From contig DBCW01000044.1 in the NCBI GenBank assembly GCA_002293265.1, positions 42,666-65,261 on the forward strand: a stretch of DNA of 22,596 bases, in the 5' to 3' direction. Both the position numbers and the translations under genes were made by a program. This document shows, piece after piece, positions 1 through 10,814 of the stretch (positions within the stretch are counted from its first letter, which is position 1; the number at the start of each line of letters is the position of its first letter). The stretch comes from Eggerthellales bacterium UBA948 (GTDB taxonomy: Bacteria > Actinomycetota > Coriobacteriia > Coriobacteriales > UBA8131). The notes under the pieces were generated by a model that worked only from the letters and a program-made list of their open reading frames with translations, ran no database searches and had not been told where the DNA came from.

Positions 1-328
1 AGCGCCTCGCCCAACCCCCCAAGGCACCCAGAGCCAAGCCGTCATACTCATCTTCTTCAGAAGATTTTGCTGTAACGAATATTACCGGTATCTCAGCGTA
101 TTGTTTATTGCCCTTTAAAATGGTTAACGCTTCAAGACCATCCATACCGGGCATCTCGATGTCTAATAAAATAAGATCCGGCATTACATGGTTGAGAAAC
201 TGAAACAATTTCTCAGCCGACGGCAAAGCGTAGACATCATAGTGTTCGTCCAGTATTGCTTTTCCTACTGCCAGGTTTGCCTTGTTGTCATCAACCATCA
301 TGATGATCTGGCGAGTTTTACTACTCAT
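1..328 (-). CDS. Response regulator receiver protein, partial (cut by window edge)
   Basis: CheY-like receiver domain that would accept a phosphoryl group from a histidine kinase, probably the hybrid kinase encoded just upstream. The ATG at 328 follows a GGGAG ribosome site about 9 bases away. Visible are the acidic pocket (VDDN, Asp13/Asp14), the phospho-acceptor Asp56 in LLDIEMPGMDG, and the conserved strand IPVIFVTAK. Known receivers of this type continue after LALGA with a Y-I-x-K-P stretch; here the frame reads LGGWARR in the last bases, so the conserved Lys-Pro is not seen. The final bases are GC-rich and include a run of six C on the plus strand, so an indel, assembly error or chimeric end is possible. 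About 109 codons are visible. The receiver identity is clear; what lies beyond base 1 (output domain or stand-alone receiver) cannot be judged. Confidence 0.8.
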   Translation of the reverse strand, partial: MSSKTRQIIMMVDDNKANLAVGKAILDEHYDVYALPSAEKLFQFLNHVMPDLILLDIEMPGMDGLEALTILKGNKQYAEIPVIFVTAKSSEEDEYDGLALGALGGWARR

Positions 329-418
329 GGTCACTGTCTCCCTTAGTCCAGTCGCTATGTACCCCCGCTCGTACCTTGATAATTTCTTTTTTGCCTCTAG
401 TCTCCAAAACTGTATTAC

Positions 419-3400
419 CTAAAGCTTTTCCGCCCATTCATCTTTACTTATCTCATCAAAATTCATCTCATCTATCTGTTCGCGAAGCCATATAATCAAT
501 TCAGAACCGCTTTTATACTCAAACGATTCCAGTAGCCTCATGATGTTATCCACTTCTCGCACATCATATCTACCGCAAGCTTCGCGCAATTTTTCCAGCA
601 GCCCATTGTCCGGTTCTTGGGCTTTAGGTTTTGTGCGCTTAGACAAGAATACTTTTAACCCATGATCGATATCATCCAGTACCTCTTTAACATATTTAAC
701 AAAGGCATTATTCTCCGACCTTACTGCTTCCTCTTCTCCCGTCTTCGCCAGGTTTTCCATATGCCCGGCCTTGTCGCCTAATTTAATGGCAAAAACACTG
801 AGACTTGAACCCTTTATCCCATGAGCTTCTATAGCGTAGGTTTTTAGGTCGTGTTTATCTAAGCACTCGCAAAGCTTGTCAACCAACGTTTTAGTGTTCT
901 TGCTAAATGAGCTTAACACAGAAACATACATATTTACGTCATTGCCAAAGTTTTCAAGCCCTGATTTGACGTCAACCCCCTTTATCACCAAGTCATTTGC
1001 CTCTCGAGAATCTAGCTTAGCATCGCTTGAGTACAGATCGCCGAGCCCTATCACATTAGCCGGCATAATCTCGCGAGTCTTATCACGAACCCATCTGCGA
1101 AGCACTGTATCAAGAATCATCATGTCTATCGGTTTTGAGATAAAGGCTTGGAAGCCGTTTTCTAAAAACATCTGCTCGCTTCCTACGATCGCGTTCGCCG
1201 TAAGAGCTATTATCGGAACATTGCGTGCGTAATCTGTGCCGATCTCATCGCGGATAATATGTGTTGCTTCGACTCCATCCATGCCGGGCATCATGTGATC
1301 CATAAACACTGCATCATACTTTGGATCCTCGGCTTTTATCATCTCGACAGCTTGACTGCCACTCATGGCACTATCAACTCGTAGCCCATACGGCTTTAGC
1401 ATTCCTTTTACTACGTCTAGGTTGGTCTTAACATCGTCTACGACCAAAACATGACCATAAGACATATCAACGCGAACAAATCGTGCTTTTTGGTCTAGTT
1501 TTGAAGCAGCGTATCTATCGCTCATGAGGTTTTCGGCCATCTTTTTGCCTATGACGGAATTGGTAATAAGACCTTGCCGGAATCTAATTGAGAATTTTGA
1601 CCCTTTGCCAAACTCACTTTCTACCGTGACTGTGCCATCCATCATGTCCAGCAGATTCTTCATTATCGAAAGCCCTAACCCCGTGCCTTCGATCTTTCGA
1701 TTGGCTTTTGTATTAACTTGATTGTAGACACCAAAGAGCTTGGCCTGATCCTCTGGTTTTATACCTATTCCTGTATCGATTACTTCCGATACAATCCAGA
1801 CGCTATCGCCTTCTATTTCAAAGCCCAAGTTCCACTCAACAGTACCTGATTCTGTATATTTGAAAGCATTAGACAGCAGGTTATTGAATACTCTTTTCAC
1901 GCGGAGATCATCGCCGAGAACCATGGCAGGCAAATTTTCATCAATACTTATTTTGAAACGGATGGGCTTGTCATTAATATGAATAATATTGAGGGTTACG
2001 ATGTCGTTTATGAGACTGGGCGTATCATATTCGATTGGATGGAGTTCAAATTTTCCGGATTCGATCTTGGAGATATCCAAGATGTCATTCACCAGTCCAA
2101 GCAAAGTCATGCCGGAATTGTGAATAGTTTCAAGACGCTCTTTTGATTCGCCCTGCACATCATCAACATTTAATAGTAACTCCGAAAATCCTATGACGCA
2201 ATTAAGCGGTGTACGCATCTCATGACTCATGATCGCCAAGAATTGACTCTTGCTTTCATTTGCGCTTTGAGCGTCTCTAAGAGCATCTCGCAGATCATTT
2301 TGCAGACGCAACAATTCGCCGACCATCTTTTTTTGCGAACGCAAGTCACGTGCATGAGCCACAACAATGTATTCGTCGTCATAGTTCAAGCGCGTAAGTA
2401 TCATTTCACAGGGAATCGGGGTTCCGTCCGACAATTGATGCATCCACTCAAAACAGCTGTCTCCCTCTTCAAATACATACTGAATAATCTCCAAGGATCT
2501 TTTTGCGGACAAGGATCCATCCGGTTGATACTCAGGGAAAATCTCCGAGAACCTATCCATAAACTCCTGTTTATCTTTCATGCCAAAGAGTTTTACGGAT
2601 TCCTCGTTGCAGTCAAACACCTTGCCATCGCGGTTCCACAACATTGAACACACCGGTGTGGAGTCCATCATGAGTTGGGTACGTTCGTGTGCTTCTTTAA
2701 GCTTATCTGCCTGTTCTTGAATAGTTGCATATAGCTCTTCGAGATGTGCTTTCTGCTCGGACACTCTCTTGTACGGCTTAGCCACAAACCCGGCCGCTAA
2801 AACAGATATTATGGCGCTTATGGCAAAGAAAATGATCGCCAGCAAAATGAGATTGCCTTGCACTTGGTTAATTGGGCTTTGCCCAAGCGGCACACGGAGC
2901 GCAATATGCCACCCTAAAGTGCCCGATGATGAAATGCTTTCGTACACACACTGGTATTCGACACCGTTAAACCTGTAATTACCGATACCACTACTATTAG
3001 ACATCATGTCCTGAAAAAAATCTAAAGTCTGCTGTGGCATATCTTTTGCTGCGGCAGTCTCATCACCAAAAGAGTTTATATGTCTAACTGCATCTAAAAA
3101 GGACATGCGGGACTCTACGATCTCAGGAATATTGTGGGCGATTACAATCCCTTCTTCATCCATGAGGAAAATGTTTCCGGTTTTCCAAACCACATACTTA
3201 TTTAAAATGTCTGAAAATATTGTGCCCGGCATAGTAACAGACAAAACACGCTCACCTCTCATAGGCACGCAGACATGAAAGACCAATTCTCCGTTTTCGG
3301 CAGCATGTCGAGTTGTTGATATTGTGGTCTGACCGTTAAAAGCAGCTTCAAGGTATGGGCTGGTTCCCAATCGCCTAATGTTTGTAAGCGGAATACCATG

Positions 3401-3718
3401 TGATGCGGTTATGCCGTTGCGATCAAATACGGTAAAAGCAATAAACTCCGGGTATAAAGCAAATTGCTCCTCCAGCAAGGGTTGCATTGCCTCGTTTGAA
3501 GTGGCCATCATTAATCGTTCGGCTACTGTAACAGCATTTGACTCATATAAATCAATACGCGTGGATACGAGATCGTTGGCGATTTTTAAAGTGAGTTCCG
3601 AATCTTCGCCAATCGTTTCAGTAAGGCTTTGGCGCGCCAAAAAAATGCTTGAACCAAAGCTGGCCGCTGTTATTACAAGCGCGATAGCAATAATTATAAG
3701 TGTGACTTTAAGTCTCAC
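419..3718 (-). CDS. Membrane hybrid sensor histidine kinase (Cache-PAS-HisKA-HATPase-REC-HPt)
   Basis: A 1099-residue multi-step phosphorelay kinase at the cytoplasmic membrane. Residues 5-27 form a first membrane helix, about 30-285 an extracytoplasmic sensor resembling dCache, and 283-312 a second helix. A short coiled coil (315-345) leads to a PAS domain (about 345-460). HisKA carries the phospho-accepting His499 in MSHEMRTPLN; the ATPase domain shows the N box (Asn617), DTGIGI (648-653) and GTGLGL (678-683). A receiver follows with Asp761/762, phospho-acceptor Asp807 in MDHMMPGMDG and Lys862 in SKP. The HPt domain has His966 in EAHGIKGSS. A helical tail (about 1030-1099) ends the protein. 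The start is GTG after GGGG about 8 bases upstream; an in-frame TGA lies just before it. The response regulator gene begins 90 bases downstream on the same strand, so a phosphorelay pair is likely. The ligand is unknown. Confidence 0.95.
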   Translation of the reverse strand: MRLKVTLIIIAIALVITAASFGSSIFLARQSLTETIGEDSELTLKIANDLVSTRIDLYESNAVTVAERLMMATSNEAMQPLLEEQFALYPEFIAFTVFDRNGITASHGIPLTNIRRLGTSPYLEAAFNGQTTISTTRHAAENGELVFHVCVPMRGERVLSVTMPGTIFSDILNKYVVWKTGNIFLMDEEGIVIAHNIPEIVESRMSFLDAVRHINSFGDETAAAKDMPQQTLDFFQDMMSNSSGIGNYRFNGVEYQCVYESISSSGTLGWHIALRVPLGQSPINQVQGNLILLAIIFFAISAIISVLAAGFVAKPYKRVSEQKAHLEELYATIQEQADKLKEAHERTQLMMDSTPVCSMLWNRDGKVFDCNEESVKLFGMKDKQEFMDRFSEIFPEYQPDGSLSAKRSLEIIQYVFEEGDSCFEWMHQLSDGTPIPCEMILTRLNYDDEYIVVAHARDLRSQKKMVGELLRLQNDLRDALRDAQSANESKSQFLAIMSHEMRTPLNCVIGFSELLLNVDDVQGESKERLETIHNSGMTLLGLVNDILDISKIESGKFELHPIEYDTPSLINDIVTLNIIHINDKPIRFKISIDENLPAMVLGDDLRVKRVFNNLLSNAFKYTESGTVEWNLGFEIEGDSVWIVSEVIDTGIGIKPEDQAKLFGVYNQVNTKANRKIEGTGLGLSIMKNLLDMMDGTVTVESEFGKGSKFSIRFRQGLITNSVIGKKMAENLMSDRYAASKLDQKARFVRVDMSYGHVLVVDDVKTNLDVVKGMLKPYGLRVDSAMSGSQAVEMIKAEDPKYDAVFMDHMMPGMDGVEATHIIRDEIGTDYARNVPIIALTANAIVGSEQMFLENGFQAFISKPIDMMILDTVLRRWVRDKTREIMPANVIGLGDLYSSDAKLDSREANDLVIKGVDVKSGLENFGNDVNMYVSVLSSFSKNTKTLVDKLCECLDKHDLKTYAIEAHGIKGSSLSVFAIKLGDKAGHMENLAKTGEEEAVRSENNAFVKYVKEVLDDIDHGLKVFLSKRTKPKAQEPDNGLLEKLREACGRYDVREVDNIMRLLESFEYKSGSELIIWLREQIDEMNFDEISKDEWAEKL

Positions 3719-4109
3719 TGCAATATCCCCATCTCACACACTATTCCAAGTATCCTCTGATACTTGCCCAAGCCTTACAACTGAGAAAGCAATAAGCCCA
3801 CTATCAAACAGTTTTACACGTATCTATTTTTGTATTATCACAAGTAATTAATTCTTTTTCATAATAAACCATTATTATCAGTTTGCTTTCAAAAATAACA
3901 AACCTTAACGATTATTTTACTTATTCTTGCAGGTTCTGTTTCTATATTTTATAGCCATATCTGCTGTTTATTAATGCATTTTAATGTTCACAATCTAAAA
4001 CCTAGCGTACAGGTTTCGAAAAATGTAAATCCACATACTGCACTGGATGTCTGTTTGCAAAATATAGTGTATTTTGCGACAAATTATTAATCAGAACTTT
4101 TCCAAGCTT
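3719..4109. other. AT-rich intergenic region between ligA and the hybrid kinase
   Basis: A 391-base stretch without a convincing gene, lying downstream of ligA and upstream of the kinase on the minus strand. It is clearly more AT-rich than the genes around it. It should hold the ligA terminator and the kinase promoter. I see one short inverted repeat (listed separately), and minus-strand matches to TTGAAA and TATTAT near 3855-3890 whose spacing is too wide for a confident promoter. No tRNA, riboswitch or strong terminator was recognised. Confidence 0.6.
4057..4077. repeat. Short AT-rich inverted repeat downstream of ligA
   Basis: Perfect 8-base arms GCAAAATA (4057-4064) and TATTTTGC (4070-4077) around the 5-base centre TAGTG. 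It lies 33 bases past the ligA stop on the minus strand. It lacks a following T tract and has a weak stem, so a classical terminator is doubtful; a protein-binding site is the alternative. Function not known. Confidence 0.4.
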
Positions 4110-7155
<3,046 letters not shown>

Positions 7156-7355
7156 TTGTGATAACTTACCACTTTTTATTCAGACAATAGACAACCAGCA
7201 TCTAACATTTGCGTCTAAGAGCCAAAGTGGCGGCTAACGGCAACAATAGTATTTACACCGTCATCCCCACCTTAAACACTTGCACTTCCAAAGCCATCTT
7301 GCAACGCCTTGGAAAAAATCCTTGCAAAGTATATCAGTCTTTATGTATAAAGCGG

Positions 7356-7364
7356 TGCTATAAT
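7356..7364 (+). promoter_or_regulatory. Extended -10 promoter of the molybdenum cofactor operon
   Basis: The sequence TGCTATAAT contains a perfect -10 hexamer (7359-7364) preceded by the TG of an extended -10 element. No good -35 hexamer lies 16-18 bases upstream (AGTCTT is found there), consistent with an extended -10 promoter. Transcription would start near 7371, giving a leader of about 44 bases before the moeA ATG. That leader is too short for the known Moco riboswitch. The remaining part of the divergent spacer (7156-7355) should also carry the promoter of the EFR1-type gene, which I could not pin down. Confidence 0.7.
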
Positions 7365-7414
7365 GTGCTTCCATTATTTTTAATTAAGAAGAATGCTACT
7401 CGAGAAAGGTGACT

Positions 7415-8740
7415 ATGACTGACAGCTCGATCAAAACCAATCTCATATCGGTTGAATTAGCACGCAATACCGTACTGGACAACGTAAAACTGTTGCCGAC
7501 GGAAAAGATATCAATACTCGAAAGCAACGGTCGTGTTTTGGCAGAAGATATAAGTAGCGATATTGATATAAGCCCTTTTGACAATACGGCTATGGATGGC
7601 TTTGCCGTTCGCTTTGAAGATTTTGCTGAGTTGGCTGAAGCCTTGCAACAAACGAGCGAGGCAAGCGAAGCGGACGATAAGCCCGCGCCTACATTGCAGC
7701 TGAAAATCGTTGGTCGCATTGGTGCAGGCGAGGTTTATGAAGATGTATTGCAAACCGGTCAAGCTCTGCGCATTATGACCGGAGCACCTATGCCAAGCGG
7801 CGCAGACACAGTAGTTAAGATCGAAGATACCAAAGTCTTGGGAATAACAGATGCCTGTCCGGAAGGTAGCGACGTGGTCTTTACTCGCGTTCCCAAATGC
7901 GGCGAGCATGTGCGCGCCAAGGGAGAAGAAGCCGCTAAAGGTCAGGTATTGCTGCGCACAGGCGATATTATCAATCCTGCAAGCATTGGTCTCATGGCTG
8001 CTACCGGAAACGCCGAAGTGTTGGTGTACAGGCGCCCTCGCGTGACGATAATCTCCACCGGTGACGAGCTTGTGGACATCGACACCGTTCCCGGTCCGGG
8101 GCAGATACGTAATTCCAATAGCTACTCCATCGCTGCACAAGTTATCGATGCAGGTGGCATCGCCAAAATCATGCCCAAGGCTGAAGACACATTTGAAGGC
8201 TTGGAAAGTGCTGTTAAGGCTGCTCTTGTTGAGAGCGACTTTGTTATAACCAGTGGCGGAGCAAGTGATGGCGACTTTGACTATGTGGCACCTGTGGTTC
8301 GCGAGTTGGGTGAGATGCACTTTAGCAAAGTAAACATGAAGCCCGGAAAAGCACAGGTTTTTGGCATTATCGATAACACGCTTTTCTTTGGACTGTCCGG
8401 CAATCCCGGCGCGGCATCCGTAGGTTTTGAAGTGATCGTGCGCCCGGCACTGCTTAAAATGCAGGGCTTCTCGGCGGTCAAGCGTGTGGCGGTCAAAGCC
8501 GTCTGCGATGTGCCGGTTAAGAAGAAGGACGAGAAACGTCGCCTTTATATGCGCTCACATTTAAGCCGAGATGACGCAGGGGTGTTTCACGTGACTCCTG
8601 ATCCAAATCAATCCTCGGCATTACTTGGAGCTCTCACACACAGTAACTGCTTGCTGGTAGTTCCGGAAGGTGACGGATCGGTCGCAGCCGGCGACACAGT
8701 ATGTTGTATCCGATTAGACGTTTTGGAAGGTAGCATCTAA
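7415..8740 (+). CDS. moeA: Molybdopterin molybdenumtransferase MoeA
   Basis: Catalyses the last step of molybdenum cofactor synthesis: insertion of molybdate into adenylylated molybdopterin. About 441 residues, a normal length. Domain order is MoeA N-terminal (ISPFDNTAMDGFAVR; MTGAPMPSGADTVVKIED), the MoCF-biosynthesis (MogA-like) domain (STGDEL; SGGASDGDFDYV; KVNMKPGK; GLSGNPGAASVGFEV), and the small MoeA C-terminal domain. The family usually has SGG(V/A)SVGD and GLPGNP, so GASDGD and GLSGNP are mild variants. I choose the ATG at 7415, which has AAAGGTGA directly upstream; a GTG at 7409 in the same frame would overlap that site. It opens a four-gene operon: its TAA shares one base with the moaA ATG (TAATG), implying translational coupling. 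Confidence 0.95.
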   Translation: MTDSSIKTNLISVELARNTVLDNVKLLPTEKISILESNGRVLAEDISSDIDISPFDNTAMDGFAVRFEDFAELAEALQQTSEASEADDKPAPTLQLKIVGRIGAGEVYEDVLQTGQALRIMTGAPMPSGADTVVKIEDTKVLGITDACPEGSDVVFTRVPKCGEHVRAKGEEAAKGQVLLRTGDIINPASIGLMAATGNAEVLVYRRPRVTIISTGDELVDIDTVPGPGQIRNSNSYSIAAQVIDAGGIAKIMPKAEDTFEGLESAVKAALVESDFVITSGGASDGDFDYVAPVVRELGEMHFSKVNMKPGKAQVFGIIDNTLFFGLSGNPGAASVGFEVIVRPALLKMQGFSAVKRVAVKAVCDVPVKKKDEKRRLYMRSHLSRDDAGVFHVTPDPNQSSALLGALTHSNCLLVVPEGDGSVAAGDTVCCIRLDVLEGSI

Positions 8741-9747
8741 TGGGGCTGGATCAACATGGTCGCACTATAGATTACATGCGCATATCGGTCACAGACCGCT
8801 GTAACTTGCGCTGTCTTTATTGCATGCCCGAAGAAGGCGTGCCTTGGAAACCACACGATGCCATGCTTAGTTTTGATGAAATCGAGCGGCTGGTAGTAAT
8901 CGCGGCGGCGGAGGGATTCTCGCGCATCAGACTAACCGGCGGAGAACCACTTGTGAGGCTTGGCGTGGTGGATCTGGTAAAAGCGATTCACAATACGCCC
9001 GGAATCGAGCGTGTGGCAATGACGACAAACGGTATATTGCTGCCTAAATATGCTCAAGAATTGCGCGATGCCGGTCTGGACAGAGTAAACATCTCTTTAG
9101 ATACATTGGATCCGGAGCAGTTTAAGCACATCACTCGCTGGGGAAATATCGATGATGTTTTCACCGGTATCGATGCCGCTTTGGAGTATGGATTTAACCC
9201 GGTTAAGATCAACTCTGTGGTGGTGCGCAGCTTAAACCAAGACTTACTGGCTTACGCTAAACTATCGCTGGATCGCCCCTTACATGTAAGGTTTATCGAG
9301 TACATGCCCGTAGGAGACCCTGAAGGCGAAAACGGTTGTGGCTGGAGCGAATCGGACACTATCCCCAACGACGAGCTTATCGAGATCGTAAATCAAAGGG
9401 CTGTAGATGCCGGCTTAGGTGAGCTGGTGCCAATTGGTGGCGATGCCAAACCTGAAGGCTGGGGTCCTGCTCGTTATTATCAATTACCCGGTGCCTTGGG
9501 CACTGTTGGTTTCATATCAGCTTTATCACGTCATTTTTGCAGTGAGTGCAATCGCTTGCGCTTAACGTCTGAGGGCTTGCTTCGCCCCTGCTTATTCAAC
9601 GATATGGAGTTTGATATCAAGACCCCGCTTCGCGCAGGTAACGACGAGCAAGTTCGCCAGATTCTTCATGATGCTTTATCATCAAAACCGGATGAACATC
9701 ACAATCGCATCGGAACCGAGCGTCTGATGTCGCAGATCGGAGGATAG
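8740..9747 (+). CDS. moaA: GTP 3',8-cyclase MoaA (radical SAM)
   Basis: Radical SAM enzyme that turns GTP into 3',8-cyclo-GTP, the first step of molybdenum cofactor synthesis, acting with MoaC. 335 residues, full length. The N-terminal cluster motif is Cys21, Cys25, Cys28 in [22 protein letters not shown] (near 64-73) is the SAM-binding GGEP motif. The second [4Fe-4S] cluster that binds GTP is carried by Cys267, Cys270 and Cys284 ([14 protein letters not shown]). The protein ends in SQIGG, retaining the terminal Gly-Gly tail needed by MoaA enzymes. The start codon overlaps the moeA stop by one base, with GGAAGG about 9 bases upstream inside moeA. All key residues are present, so an active enzyme is expected. 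Confidence 0.97.
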   Translation: MGLDQHGRTIDYMRISVTDRCNLRCLYCMPEEGVPWKPHDAMLSFDEIERLVVIAAAEGFSRIRLTGGEPLVRLGVVDLVKAIHNTPGIERVAMTTNGILLPKYAQELRDAGLDRVNISLDTLDPEQFKHITRWGNIDDVFTGIDAALEYGFNPVKINSVVVRSLNQDLLAYAKLSLDRPLHVRFIEYMPVGDPEGENGCGWSESDTIPNDELIEIVNQRAVDAGLGELVPIGGDAKPEGWGPARYYQLPGALGTVGFISALSRHFCSECNRLRLTSEGLLRPCLFNDMEFDIKTPLRAGNDEQVRQILHDALSSKPDEHHNRIGTERLMSQIGG

Positions 9748-9754
9748 TAATACC

Positions 9755-10303
9755 GTGGTCGAAAGTTCTGTAAACATTGGCGAAAGCGCCAAAGACAATG
9801 TTTCCGAGCAAGGCGTTTTAACTCACTTAGATGAAAAAGGTTCCGCACGTATGGTAGATGTTGGTGAGAAAGCCGACACCGCCCGTGTAGCGATCGCAGA
9901 AGGGTTCATCTCTATGGAGCCTGCTACTTTAGCTATGATTGTCGAGGGCGAGACGCCAAAAGGTGACGTGCTTGCAGTGGCAAGAGTTGCCGGTATCATG
10001 GCCAGCAAGCAAACTTCAAGTTTAATACCGCTTTGCCATCCATTAAATATCACCAAAGCCGCTGTAGAGCTAACACCGGTATTGGCTGGTGAACGTGCAG
10101 ATGGACGTGTTGGAATTCATGTAGAAGCAACTTTGAGCGTTAACGGCAAAACCGGCATTGAGATGGAAGCTTTGACTGCTGCCTCCGTAACATGTTTGAC
10201 CGTCTACGACATGTGTAAAGCCGTGGACAGAGGTATGGAGATATCCGAGATTCGCCTGCTGCACAAAAGCGGCGGTAAAAGTGGAGTTTGGGAAAGGGCT
10301 TAA
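9755..10303 (+). CDS. moaC: Cyclic pyranopterin monophosphate synthase MoaC
   Basis: Converts the MoaA product 3',8-cyclo-GTP to cyclic pyranopterin monophosphate. The core starts at [15 protein letters not shown] (residue 22 on) and shows [10 protein letters not shown] (88-97) and the catalytic YDMCKA (Asp152, Lys155), all typical. The GTG at 9755 gives 182 residues, about 20 more than usual, as a polar N-terminal extension. GGAGG (9739-9743) lies 11 bases before this GTG, rather far. The next in-frame ATG (residue 33) would remove core sequence, so the GTG is the best available start. It follows moaA by 7 bases and precedes mog by 4 bases, within one operon. Confidence 0.95.
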   Translation: MVESSVNIGESAKDNVSEQGVLTHLDEKGSARMVDVGEKADTARVAIAEGFISMEPATLAMIVEGETPKGDVLAVARVAGIMASKQTSSLIPLCHPLNITKAAVELTPVLAGERADGRVGIHVEATLSVNGKTGIEMEALTAASVTCLTVYDMCKAVDRGMEISEIRLLHKSGGKSGVWERA

Positions 10304-10307
10304 AATC

Positions 10308-10781
10308 ATGACTAAAATAGATTTTGCAATCATCACTTGCTCAAGCACACGCAGTTTGGCAGAAGACACCGCAGGTGCCGCCTTAGCTGAAAAGATCATG
10401 CAAAACGGCTGGAATGTTATGAGTCACGGCATAGTAACTGACGACCGCAAAGCCATCGCCGAGGCCATAATCGTTGCCGAATACGAAGGAGCCGACATCG
10501 TACTTACCTGCGGCGGCAGCGGACTTTCACTCGCAGACGTAACCCCGGAAGCAACAGCAGATGTATGTGACCGCAACGTACCCGGCATAGCCGAAGCCAT
10601 GCGCGCCAAATCGCTGGAAATCACCGGACGCGCCATGCTCTCACGCGCAGTATGCATGCAACGCGGCAAGACCCTGGTAGTAAACCTGCCGGGCAGCAAA
10701 AAAGCCGCAACTGAATGTTTTGATGCAATATATGAGCAGTTTGAGCACGCAGTAGAAATGACCGCCGGTGGCGGTCATTAA
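10308..10781 (+). CDS. mog: MogA/MoaB-family molybdopterin adenylyltransferase
   Basis: Member of the MogA/MoaB family that adenylylates molybdopterin so that MoeA can insert molybdate. About 157 residues, fitting the family. Motifs: TCGGSGLSLADVTPEAT (molybdopterin-binding TGG(T/S)G loop and the D-V-T-P-E-A stretch) and NLPGSKKAATEC near the C-terminus. MogA and MoaB are close paralogues and cannot be separated by eye; the adenylyltransferase role is inferred from moeA in the same operon. The ATG at 10308 has AAAGGG about 9 bases upstream; an in-frame GTG at 10281 would overlap moaC and has no better site. The last codons lie inside a hairpin that likely ends transcription. No moaD or moaE is present in this window. 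Confidence 0.92.
   Translation: MTKIDFAIITCSSTRSLAEDTAGAALAEKIMQNGWNVMSHGIVTDDRKAIAEAIIVAEYEGADIVLTCGGSGLSLADVTPEATADVCDRNVPGIAEAMRAKSLEITGRAMLSRAVCMQRGKTLVVNLPGSKKAATECFDAIYEQFEHAVEMTAGGGH
10757..10779. terminator. Hairpin between convergent mog and glyQS, probably a bidirectional terminator
   Basis: Perfect 10-base arms AATGACCGCC (10757-10766) and GGCGGTCATT (10770-10779) around a three-base loop GGT. It covers the last codons of mog and two bases of its TAA stop. On the plus strand it is followed by a T-rich stretch rather than a clean T run; on the minus strand by TTCT. The position between two converging operons, 35 bases from the glyQS stop, fits a shared terminator. Confidence 0.65.
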
Positions 10782-10814
10782 TCTTCTATTTGTCTTCCAT
10801 TTGCAGACGCGTTG

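Noticed and set aside
2222-2647. 141-codon plus-strand frame
   Set aside because: Antisense to the PAS/HisKA part of the kinase; no domain.
3378-3851. 157-codon plus-strand frame at the start of the sensor kinase
   Set aside because: Opposite the kinase sensor domain and running into the AT-rich spacer; no ribosome site and no domain.
7209-7412. 67-codon plus-strand frame in the spacer before moeA
   Set aside because: It overlaps the extended -10 promoter and the moeA ribosome site, and has no recognisable product.
7371-7414. Moco riboswitch in front of moeA
   Set aside because: The leader from the predicted start site is only about 44 bases, too short for the known Moco riboswitch, and no matching stems are seen.
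7511-8320. 269-codon open frame on the minus strand
   Set aside because: It lies wholly opposite moeA, whose motifs are unambiguous. The product has no recognisable domain, and it is explained by codon bias in moeA.
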